DNA of 60,039 nucleotides from Planctomycetota bacterium (GTDB lineage Bacteria; Planctomycetota; Planctomycetia; Gemmatales; Gemmataceae), in the NCBI GenBank assembly GCA_016195405.1, contig JACPZP010000111.1:1-60039 (forward strand), given 5' to 3'. Below are positions 49,674 through 56,974 of this stretch, piece by piece. The notes beneath the pieces were generated by a model. That model was not told where the DNA came from. It searched no databases and saw nothing but the letters and a program-made list of their open reading frames with translations. The first letter of the stretch is position 1. Each line of letters opens with the position of its first letter. The translations under genes were made by a program, and so were the position numbers.

Positions 49674-51916
49674 AGCCCGTGAATTCAAATACCAAGGACG
49701 GCAGTGCACCACCCGCCGGAGTGGAAGCGCCCCCGACCGTAAAGGAATGGTGGATCCAGAACGGTCCGGTGCTGGCGATCGTATTCGCGCTCTTGGTGTA
49801 CCTGTTCATCCAGTTCGACTCCGAAGGCCTGGTGGCCATACTCAAAGCGGCGCTGGGGCTGTCGTTCGTCATCTTCCTACACGAGCTGGGCCATTTCCTG
49901 GTCGCCAAGTGGTGCGACGTGCATGTGACGGCGTTCAGCATCGGCTTCGGCCCGGTCATCCCCGGTTGCTGGTTCAAGTGGGGAGAGACGACATACAAGC
50001 TGGCCCTCTTCCCCTTGGGCGGCTACGTGCAGATGGTCGGACAGGTCGACGGCGACGAATCGAGCGACGGCAGCGAGGAAGATCCACGCTCCTTCCGCAA
50101 CAAATCCGTCGGCGCCCGCATGGCGATCATCTCCGCCGGCGTCGTCATGAACGTGATCCTGGCGATCGCCTGCTTCGTGGTCGTCTTCCAGGGCCCGGGC
50201 AAAGAGCGCGACGCGGCTATCGTTTCCATGGTGGACGCGGGAGCCCCGGCCTATAAGCACGGAATCGAAAGCGGCGATCTTTTCGTGCAAATTGGCAATA
50301 GAAAGTATCCATATTTCGACGATTTAATGGCCACGGTCATGGCCAGCGGGCGGGACGAACGGGTCGACTTCTACATTAAGCGGGCCGGCGTCTCCGAACC
50401 CATTCATATTCAGATTGAGCCGCGCCTGGGCAAGGGTGATGAGCGCCCCATCATTGGCGTCACGTCCGCCTCAAAGCCTCAACTGGCAACCCCTCGGTAT
50501 GTTGAGAGCAGTTTGAAACACCCTGTCGTTCCAGGCAGCCCGGCGGCGGTTGCCCAACCGCCTTTTGAATTCGGCGACAACATCATCGCCACCACCGATC
50601 CGGACGATCCCGCTCAAATGAAGGAACTGCCCGACGATCCGCGCTTTCCCGGGCACGGCCAGCGCGACTACTTCGAATACGCCCGCCGTATGTCGCTTTT
50701 GGCCGGCAAAGAAGTGAAATTGCTCGTCGAGCGCGGCGATTACAAGGTCGAAATCAAGGTTGCTCCGGCGTTTCACCACAACCTGGGCGTGCGCATGCAG
50801 ATGGGCAACATCACCGCGGTGCGCGACGGCGCCCAGCCGGACGTGCGCACGGCTGACCCCGTTCGGAAGCTGGAAGGCGACCTGATCCAAAAAGTGGAGG
50901 TCGAAGACGTGGATAAGGACGGCAAGCCGTTTACGCGCACCTTCGAAGGCAACACGCTCGATCCCGAGCGGCTGCCCTGGGAATTGCGGCAATGGGCGGA
51001 CCGGCTCGATCGGGCGAAGATTGAAGGTCCTCGCAAGGTCATCGTGCATGTGCGCCGGCACCGCGACACCACGGGGGAGCAATATGAGACGAAGAAGCTG
51101 GAGTTGCGTTGGAACGACTCCGAGCGATTCCTCAAAGCGGCGCCCATGAATGCCACGTCCCCGATGCCGATTCCTGAACTGGGTATCGCATACCAAATCA
51201 AAACCACAGTGGACGACGTAACCGGCGCTCAAGCGGCCGACGAGGATTCGCTGCAAAAGGGCGACGTTATCAAGAGAGTGCGCCTTGTTTATTCCGACGG
51301 CACCAGCGGCAACAAGTGGACCGACCTGGAACCCAATGAATGGGCCTGGGTGTCCCAGATCGCGCTCGCGGCGCCGGGTGGAGTGAAAAGCTTAAAGCTC
51401 GAAGTGAGCCGCAACCAAGAGACCAAAGAAATCGAGGTCAATCCCCAGGTAGACGGCACTTGGCCGATCGCCGAGCGCGGCCTGATCCTGATGAAGGACA
51501 CGCGCATTCAAAAAGCTTCCAATCCTCTCGAAGCGGTGGTGATGGGACTGAAGGAGACAGGCAAGAACATGGAGCAGGTCTTTCAGCACATCCGCGGCAT
51601 GATCACCGGCCGTCTTTCCGTGAAGAGCTTGGGCGGCCCCGGCACCATCGCCTGGGCGGCTTACAAGTTCGCCCGCATGGACTTCGCCCAATTCGTGTTC
51701 TTTCTGGGTCTCATCAGCGTGAACCTAGCCGTCATCAACTTCCTGCCGATTCCGGTCCTCGACGGCGGCCACATGGTTTTCCTGATATACGAAAAGCTCC
51801 GCGGCAAGCCGGCCTCCGAAGGCATTCGCGTCGGCGCCACCTACGCCGGCTTGGCCGTCGTCTTGTGCCTTATGGTGTTTGTGATTTACCTGGATATCTC
51901 GCGGTGGCTACTCTAA
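49637..51916 (+). CDS. rseP: Site-2 intramembrane zinc protease RseP (M50)
   Basis: Membrane protease of 759 residues. Known relatives cut anti-sigma factors or signal peptides inside the membrane. The active-site motif is HELGH (residues 82-86) in FLHELGHFLVAKW; the second metal motif is NFLPIPVLDGGHMVF (about 698-712). PDZ-like regions fill the middle. The length is well above the usual 350-450 residues; the extra parts lie in the periplasmic region. TTG 49637 is supported by AGGAGGT six bases before it, within the end of dxr, so translation is probably coupled. Substrates in this organism are not known. Confidence 0.93.
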   Translation: MDKQFKPGPDQVKPVNSNTKDGSAPPAGVEAPPTVKEWWIQNGPVLAIVFALLVYLFIQFDSEGLVAILKAALGLSFVIFLHELGHFLVAKWCDVHVTAFSIGFGPVIPGCWFKWGETTYKLALFPLGGYVQMVGQVDGDESSDGSEEDPRSFRNKSVGARMAIISAGVVMNVILAIACFVVVFQGPGKERDAAIVSMVDAGAPAYKHGIESGDLFVQIGNRKYPYFDDLMATVMASGRDERVDFYIKRAGVSEPIHIQIEPRLGKGDERPIIGVTSASKPQLATPRYVESSLKHPVVPGSPAAVAQPPFEFGDNIIATTDPDDPAQMKELPDDPRFPGHGQRDYFEYARRMSLLAGKEVKLLVERGDYKVEIKVAPAFHHNLGVRMQMGNITAVRDGAQPDVRTADPVRKLEGDLIQKVEVEDVDKDGKPFTRTFEGNTLDPERLPWELRQWADRLDRAKIEGPRKVIVHVRRHRDTTGEQYETKKLELRWNDSERFLKAAPMNATSPMPIPELGIAYQIKTTVDDVTGAQAADEDSLQKGDVIKRVRLVYSDGTSGNKWTDLEPNEWAWVSQIALAAPGGVKSLKLEVSRNQETKEIEVNPQVDGTWPIAERGLILMKDTRIQKASNPLEAVVMGLKETGKNMEQVFQHIRGMITGRLSVKSLGGPGTIAWAAYKFARMDFAQFVFFLGLISVNLAVINFLPIPVLDGGHMVFLIYEKLRGKPASEGIRVGATYAGLAVVLCLMVFVIYLDISRWLL

Positions 51917-52084
51917 GGTCTGCTTTTGCAAGACATTCTCCTCAATCAGCAGCTAGATCATGCCGGGATCGTCCTTGCGATTCCGAAAAGACACATATGA
52001 TCTTGCCCGGCATGTGCTTCCAATTCTCCGCGTTTACGACCAAACCGGCTGGCGCCACGTCGTGCTTTACGCATGAATGTCACC

Positions 52085-52714
52085 TTATTTCTTCTTTGGG
52101 CGCAGGACATTCGCCTCGACGAGAATGCTCCAAAGCTGCTCCCATACGTCCTCGACCGCTGGGTCGCCGCCCTGGCTGTTTGCCCAAGCCGCGGCGCTCG
52201 CGGACAAACATGCCAGGGCATCGTCGCGGACACGAGCTTCCAAGTCTTCGCGGTTCGACGATGTCTCGGCGCGTGGCGCGCTCGGTAGCTTCCCAGCGCG
52301 TTTACCGGCTGCCCCGTCCAGCGCTTCGTTGCACAGCGCGTCGGCCCGCTTGTTCAGCTCGCGGCGGACGTGGCGAAGCGTCACCTTATCGAAATCACGC
52401 CGGAGCGCGTCGGCTTCTTCGAAGAGCGGCCGAAGCCCGGCATTCTTCACCTTGTACTCGCCGTTCATTTGCCGGACCATGAGTTCACTGTCGCTTTGTA
52501 CGACCAGTTTTTTGCCGCCGAGGCGCTTGGCATGCTCCAGGGCCTTGACCAGGCCGGCATACTCGGCGATGTTGTTGGTAGTCTCACCGAGGAAGCCGTT
52601 CTCCTCAATGTCGGGTTCACCGGGCCGCTCGATGACGTAGGCGAACGCAGCGGGCCCTGGGTTGCCGCGGGCACCGCCGTCGGTGTGGATCAGCCAGTCT
52701 TTGCTATCGCTCAT
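52085..52714 (-). CDS. rnhA: RNase HI-family protein with a C-terminal extension
   Basis: Ribonuclease H fold of about 135 residues, with catalytic carboxylates D12 (HTDGGARGNPGPAA), E51 (NNIAEYAGLV), D75 (VVQSDSELMV) and a later Asp in NKRADALCNEAL. The enzyme would cut the RNA strand of RNA-DNA hybrids. About 75 more residues of Ser/Ala-rich and helical sequence follow, ending in a lysine-rich tail, which ordinary short RNase HI lacks. ATG 52714 starts MSDSKDW; the frame continues upstream only by overlapping the divergent tsaB gene. RNase HI of this branch (without the basic protrusion) is common in bacteria. Activity is inferred from the intact site. Confidence 0.88.
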   Translation of the reverse strand: MSDSKDWLIHTDGGARGNPGPAAFAYVIERPGEPDIEENGFLGETTNNIAEYAGLVKALEHAKRLGGKKLVVQSDSELMVRQMNGEYKVKNAGLRPLFEEADALRRDFDKVTLRHVRRELNKRADALCNEALDGAAGKRAGKLPSAPRAETSSNREDLEARVRDDALACLSASAAAWANSQGGDPAVEDVWEQLWSILVEANVLRPKKK

Positions 52715-52725
52715 GGGGAGTTTGT

Positions 52726-53433
52726 ATGGAGCCTGAGGCCGGAGTGGAACCACGCTTCCTGATTATCGAGACCGCCCATCAGCAGGGATTGGTAGTACTG
52801 GCCTCCGGCAGGTTAGTCGTTGGCCAGCGCAATCTCGAAGAATCCCGCCGCCATGCCCGCGACCTCGTCCCGCAGGCCAAGGAGTTGCTGGCAGAACAAG
52901 GATGGAAGCCTCGCGAATTGAGCGGCGTGATCGTCAGCCGCGGCCCCGGCAGTTACACGGGCCTGCGTGTGGGCTTGATGTCTGCTAAGACGCTCGCCTA
53001 TGCCACGGGCTGCGCCCTGCTCGCTGTCGACACTTTCGCCGCCATCGCCTGCCAAGCGCCCGCCGAGGCCCTAACTGTTGACGTGATTGCCGATGCCCAG
53101 CAAGAGAAGCTCTACGTGCAACGCTTTGGCAGGAAGGACACCGGCTGGACTGCACTAAACCAGCTGGCGATTCGCCCTTTCGCGGATTGGATGACGAGCG
53201 TCGGTGCGACGAATTGGATTAGTGGCCCCGGCGTGGAGATTGTCGAAGCGAAGCTTCCTCCCGATCTGCGGCGCGTGCCACGATCGGATCGGATGCCATC
53301 GGCTGCGCGCTTGTTGCAGCTTGCTTGGGAACGATGGCAGCGCGGTGAACGGGACGACCTATTTGCGGCCGAGCCCATCTACCTTCGCCCCAGCGCCGCC
53401 GAAGTGAAACACTTGGCGAGCCGTGAGCGTTAG
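52726..53433 (+). CDS. tsaB: tRNA threonylcarbamoyladenosine biosynthesis protein TsaB
   Basis: Protein of 235 residues with the ASKHA fold. It supports TsaD and TsaE in transfer of threonylcarbamoyl to A37 of tRNAs that read ANN codons. The family motif VIVSRGPGSYTGLRVGLMSA (about 66-85) is intact. It does not carry the TsaD catalytic residues, as expected for TsaB. GGGGAG precedes ATG 52726. The last six or seven codons (about LASRER) and the TAG stop lie within an interspersed family A repeat (53415-53442), so the natural C-terminus may have been changed. No tsaD or tsaE is nearby. Confidence 0.9.
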   Translation: MEPEAGVEPRFLIIETAHQQGLVVLASGRLVVGQRNLEESRRHARDLVPQAKELLAEQGWKPRELSGVIVSRGPGSYTGLRVGLMSAKTLAYATGCALLAVDTFAAIACQAPAEALTVDVIADAQQEKLYVQRFGRKDTGWTALNQLAIRPFADWMTSVGATNWISGPGVEIVEAKLPPDLRRVPRSDRMPSAARLLQLAWERWQRGERDDLFAAEPIYLRPSAAEVKHLASRER

Positions 53434-53497
53434 TGATCGGAGCAGCCGGCCTTTGTCCGGTCGGCCATTCTCCGGTCGCTTACGCTCCCGGCTCGCC
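53415..53497. repeat. Interspersed repeat, family A: inverted pair overlapping the tsaB stop
   Basis: 53415-53442 (plus) and 53470-53497 (minus) are inverted degenerate copies of the 28-base segment seen at 31334 and 33534; the second differs from it at one base. Together they can form a hairpin. The first copy includes the last codons of tsaB. Further degraded fragments of the same type run to about 53535. Confidence 0.85.
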
Positions 53498-53545
53498 AAA
53501 AAGCTCCCGGCTTGCCGACAAGCTCTTGGCTCGCAAATCAACCAA

Positions 53546-54802
53546 TCAAATCTCATCGAGGGCGCTCAGTGTGCGCTGCACTTCATGGATGGTGTTGTAG
53601 TGGACGAAGCCGAGCCGCAGGAAACCGCCGCGCTGCTCCAGGCCGAGGCGTTCGGTGACTTCTATGGCGTACAGGTTTCCGCTCCACGAATAGATTTGAC
53701 GTTCCGCGAGTCGTTCGGCGAGATGGTGCGGCGATTGATCGCCACGAGTGAGCGCGAAGGTCGGCACGCGCAGGGCCACACGCGTCGGGTCGGCGATGCC
53801 CCAGACCTTGTACTGTGGCCGCTCGGCCATGCCCTTGAGAAACTCGCGGCTCAAGGTGCGCTCGTGCTCTTGAATGGACGTCATGGCGACACGCAACTCG
53901 AGCCGCCGACCCGTCAAGTCGGGAAACGCAACGCCGCTTGTGGGACAATGCCGGCCGAACTCGGTGAGATACTCAACAGCGGCCGCTACACCGGCCAAGC
54001 CCTCGTGGTTCTGCGTGCCGGTCATCCAGCGTCCAGGCAGGACATTCGTTGCCGGCCGGACCTTGCACGCGGGCAATTCTTCGAGCAGCTCACGCCGCCC
54101 CCACAAGACGCCGACGTGCGGACCAAAGAACTTGTAGGCCGAACAAGCCAGAAAATCGCAGCCCAACGCTTGGACGTCGATCGCGCCATGCGGCGCAAAA
54201 TGGACGGCATCGACGAACGCCAAGGCGCCCGCCTTTTTCGCCTCGCGGCAGATCGTGGCCGCGTCATTGATGGTGCCGACCGCGTTGGAAGCCAAACCGA
54301 CAGCCACGAAGCGGGTGCGCGCGCTGAGATTCTTGCGGAAATCATCGAGGTCGAGCGTGCAATCCTCTTGATGGATATCGATCCAACGAACTTCGGCGCC
54401 GGATTCATGAGCGGCCAAGAGCCAAGGGGCCACGTTGGCATCATGGTCGAGCCGCGACACCAGCACCTGGTCCCCCAGCTTCAACGTCTTGGCAATGGAA
54501 CGACTGAGATGAAAAGTCAGCGACGTCATATTTTGGCCGAAGAGGATTTCGTCGGCGGATGGAGCATGGATCAAATCCGCCAATGCGGCGTGGGCCGAGT
54601 CGATGATCTCGTCGGATTGCCGGCTCGTGGCGAAGACGCCTCCGTGATTCGTGTTGCAGTGCGTCAAGTAGCTTACGATGGCGTCGATGACGCGCTGGGG
54701 AACTTGAGTGCCCGCTGGCGCGTCAAGGAAAATCGGCAGCCGGCCATTCTGCTTCCTGTGCAATCCCGGGAATTGTTGCCGCAGGGCCTGAACATCCAAC
54801 AT
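53546..54802 (-). CDS. Cysteine desulfurase-like PLP protein (TIGR01976/VC1184 type)
   Basis: Class V aminotransferase-fold enzyme of 418 residues. The PLP lysine is K224 in SAYKFFGPHVG; other PLP contacts are H120 (LDHDANVAPW) and D198 (AFVDAVHFAPHG). The N-terminus IFLDAPAGTQVPQRVIDAI and the segment GVFATSRQSDEI (near 56-67) fit the VC1184 branch, which differs from IscS/SufS and has no confirmed sulphur-transfer role. ATG 54802 has GGAG six bases before; the frame is open to 55048, but that part overlaps the divergent gene. No Fe-S assembly genes are adjacent. The reaction is unproven. Confidence 0.85.
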   Translation of the reverse strand: MLDVQALRQQFPGLHRKQNGRLPIFLDAPAGTQVPQRVIDAIVSYLTHCNTNHGGVFATSRQSDEIIDSAHAALADLIHAPSADEILFGQNMTSLTFHLSRSIAKTLKLGDQVLVSRLDHDANVAPWLLAAHESGAEVRWIDIHQEDCTLDLDDFRKNLSARTRFVAVGLASNAVGTINDAATICREAKKAGALAFVDAVHFAPHGAIDVQALGCDFLACSAYKFFGPHVGVLWGRRELLEELPACKVRPATNVLPGRWMTGTQNHEGLAGVAAAVEYLTEFGRHCPTSGVAFPDLTGRRLELRVAMTSIQEHERTLSREFLKGMAERPQYKVWGIADPTRVALRVPTFALTRGDQSPHHLAERLAERQIYSWSGNLYAIEVTERLGLEQRGGFLRLGFVHYNTIHEVQRTLSALDEI

Positions 54803-54917
54803 AGCCGTCTCCGATTCTTGTCTGCATCCACTCTCATGCGTTCGCTCGGCGGTCTCGCGCGTAGCCGCCCCCTTTGCTGCCCATAACATAAGGATCGGTT
54901 CGGTTTCATCCAGTTCC

Positions 54918-55961
54918 GTGGGCGTGAGGCCCAACGTGATCCCTCTTCTTCCCGCCACCGTGATCGGCAGCTGGTCGTTTCCCGGCTGGTACGCCAAGTT
55001 CTGTGAAGACGCCGATAACAATCCCAATCTCTTCGGTGACGAGGACAAAGAAGAAGCGATCCGCGACGCCGTTCGCCTCGCCGTCCAGGACCAGATTTAC
55101 GCCGGCGCCGACATCATCACCGACGGCGAGATGCAGCGCGCCGATTTCAATCTGAGCGTCTACGGGCGTCTCCAGGGGCTCGAGCCGTTGCCGCCGCGGC
55201 GGCTTTGGGGGCCGCCTGCACACGATCAACGTAGCCGCTACCGCTGCATCGAACCTATCAGCGCTCCGCAAGGCCTGGGATTCGTTGATGAATATCGGCG
55301 TTTGCGGGCCTTGACCAAAGCGCCGATCAAGGTGCCGATCCCCGGACCGTTCACCTTGGCCGGTTGCCTGCGCGGCGGAGAAATTTACGATAGCCGCCAG
55401 GAGATGGCGGAGGCTTTGATTCCCATCGTCAACGCCGAAATGCAATTCCTGGTAAGCGAAGGAGTGGATTTCTTACAATTGGACGAGCCTAGCTTCGCAT
55501 GCCATCCCGATCATCCCGAGGAGTTTCTCGACATGATCGCCGCCACCGTGGACGGGGTGGATGCTAAGATCGGCATGCACCTGTGCTTCGGCAACTATCG
55601 CGGCAGGGCGGTCGGCAGGCGCAGCTATCGGCCGTTGATGCCGCACCTTGCAGATGCGGCGGTAAAGCAGCTCGCCCTCGAATTCGCCAGCCGGGAAATG
55701 GCTGAGATTGAGTTGCTTAAGGAAATACCGGCGCGGATGGAAGTGGCGGTAGGCTTGGTGGACGTGAAGAACACTTGGATCGAGCCGCCGGAACTGGTCG
55801 CCGAGCGCCTACGAGCCGCGCTGCAATACATCGAACCGGAGCGCGTCCACGTCACGCCCGACTGCGGCTTCTCACAGACCGCCCGCTACATCGCCGTTCG
55901 TAAGCTAAGGAGCATGGTCGAAGGCGTGCGCATCGTACGCCGGGAACTGGGAATCGGCTAA
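54918..55961 (+). CDS. Cobalamin-independent methionine synthase-like protein (single domain)
   Basis: Protein of 347 residues equivalent to the C-terminal catalytic barrel of MetE; the N-terminal MetE domain is absent. Likely zinc ligands are in MHLCFGN (about 221-227) and PDCGFSQ (about 315-321), with an acidic site in LQLDEPSFACHPD. It starts ATVIGSWSFPGWY like core methionine synthases. By family it would transfer a methyl group from a donor to a thiol such as homocysteine. In short forms the donor may be methylcobalamin or a dedicated protein instead of methyl-folate; this is inference. The start is GTG 54918. A family C repeat begins right after the stop. Confidence 0.82.
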   Translation: MGVRPNVIPLLPATVIGSWSFPGWYAKFCEDADNNPNLFGDEDKEEAIRDAVRLAVQDQIYAGADIITDGEMQRADFNLSVYGRLQGLEPLPPRRLWGPPAHDQRSRYRCIEPISAPQGLGFVDEYRRLRALTKAPIKVPIPGPFTLAGCLRGGEIYDSRQEMAEALIPIVNAEMQFLVSEGVDFLQLDEPSFACHPDHPEEFLDMIAATVDGVDAKIGMHLCFGNYRGRAVGRRSYRPLMPHLADAAVKQLALEFASREMAEIELLKEIPARMEVAVGLVDVKNTWIEPPELVAERLRAALQYIEPERVHVTPDCGFSQTARYIAVRKLRSMVEGVRIVRRELGIG

Positions 55962-56015
55962 GTAGGACGGTTTTGCAAGCCGTCCCCGGCCGGACGGGTT
56001 GAGAATCCGTCCTAC
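55962..56015. repeat. Interspersed repeat, family C: two hairpins inside an outer stem
   Basis: Outer arms GTAGGAC (55962) and GTCCTAC (to 56015) enclose hairpins GGACGG/CCGTCC at 55965-55985 and 55992-56012. The plan equals that at 39588-39637. It begins one base after the stop codon of the MetE-like gene. Confidence 0.8.
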
Positions 56016-56032
56016 GGAGTTGCACGAAACTT

Positions 56033-56419
56033 ATGCCCGAACCTTATCTCGCTATTCAAGTCATCATGATGCCGCGCGACACCAACCCGATCGGGCTGAT
56101 TTTCGGCGGCGTGATTCTGAGTTACCTCGACCAGGCCGGGGCCATCGGCGGCCGCCGCGAAGTGCAGAAGGAAGGCGGCAAGCCTCCACACCTCGTGACG
56201 GTGGCAATCAACCGCGTCGAGTTCAAGCAGCCGGTGCTCGTCGGCGACGTCGTCCGCTTTCTGACGCGCGTGGTCCACCGGGGACGAACCTCGATCACCA
56301 TGCAGATCCTCGTGGAAGCGGAGCGTGGAACCGAAGTCCACCAAGTCACGGAGGCGGAAGTCGTCTACGTCGGCATCGATCCCGCGACCCACCGGCCGCT
56401 GCCATTGCTCGGCGCGTGA
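56033..56419 (+). CDS. Acyl-CoA thioesterase, hotdog fold (YciA/BACH type)
   Basis: Protein of 128 residues. The hotdog fold is indicated by MMPRDTNPIGLIFGGVILSY (about 12-31), in which Asn and the Gly-rich loop are typical of the YciA/BACH family, then LDQAGAIGG, and the later DVVRFLTRVVHRGRTSITMQ (strand pair). By family it hydrolyses acyl-CoA thioesters in the cytoplasm. The chain preference is not known. The usual catalytic Asp is probably D16 (PRDTN), with support from D33 (YLDQAG). Start ATG 56033. The MaoC gene follows 31 bases later and is probably in the same operon. Confidence 0.85.
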   Translation: MPEPYLAIQVIMMPRDTNPIGLIFGGVILSYLDQAGAIGGRREVQKEGGKPPHLVTVAINRVEFKQPVLVGDVVRFLTRVVHRGRTSITMQILVEAERGTEVHQVTEAEVVYVGIDPATHRPLPLLGA

Positions 56420-56450
56420 ATTTCGCGCAGAATGAGCGCGGGAGGGAAGC

Positions 56451-56954
56451 ATGTTCTACACCAAGAATTACCTGTTTTTCGACGATGTCGAGGTGGGCCA
56501 AGAGTGGCCCTCGCTTGGCCGTACGGTGACGGAGGCCGACATCGTCAACTTCGCGGGCCTGAGCGGCGACTTCAACCTCATTCACATGAATCATGAATTC
56601 ACCAAGACCACCCTATTCCGCCGCCCGGTCGCCCATGGGCTGCTCGTCTGGGCCATGGCGAGCGGCCTGTCGTCCACGGCGCCTCCCATGCGAACTTTGG
56701 CGTTCATGAGCATTCGCAACTGGCAATTCCGCGAGCCGGTATTCATCGGCGACACCGTGCGCGTTGTCAGCAAGGTTTTGGAAAAAGAAGAGCGCGCGCG
56801 CGGCAAGCGCGGCGTCATCACCTGGGGCCGGCAAATCCTCAACCAAAATGACAAGGTGGTCCAGGAAGGGATCACTCTCACCATGGTCGAGGGCCGCGCC
56901 AGGTTTTCCAAAAGCCTCCGGATGAGCGCAGCGAATCCTCGGAATAACGACTGA
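56451..56954 (+). CDS. MaoC-like hotdog dehydratase
   Basis: Protein of 167 residues. The hydratase motif is in SGDFNLIHMNHEFTKTTLFR (about 43-62), the MaoC version of the (R)-specific enoyl-CoA hydratase site, with catalytic Asp and His, followed by RPVAHGLLVWAMASGL. The fold is completed by NWQFREPVFIGDTVRVVSKV. By family it adds or removes water on an enoyl-CoA. GGGAGG lies before ATG 56451. The last residues (about LRMSAANPRNND) are encoded by an interspersed family B repeat, so the original end was probably earlier. It is likely cotranscribed with the thioesterase. Confidence 0.88.
   Translation: MFYTKNYLFFDDVEVGQEWPSLGRTVTEADIVNFAGLSGDFNLIHMNHEFTKTTLFRRPVAHGLLVWAMASGLSSTAPPMRTLAFMSIRNWQFREPVFIGDTVRVVSKVLEKEERARGKRGVITWGRQILNQNDKVVQEGITLTMVEGRARFSKSLRMSAANPRNND
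56913..56945. repeat. Interspersed repeat, family B, inside the MaoC reading frame
   Basis: The 19-base core at 56920-56938 is identical to 27182-27200. Here it lies in frame at the 3' end of the MaoC gene, 13 bases before the stop codon. Confidence 0.8.
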
Positions 56955-56974
56955 CCCAAACCCGAAGACAATCC

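Noticed and set aside
53423..54886. Long plus-strand ORF (487 residues) opposite the cysteine-desulfurase-like gene
   Set aside because: Antisense shadow; the minus-strand product has the PLP lysine and expected length.
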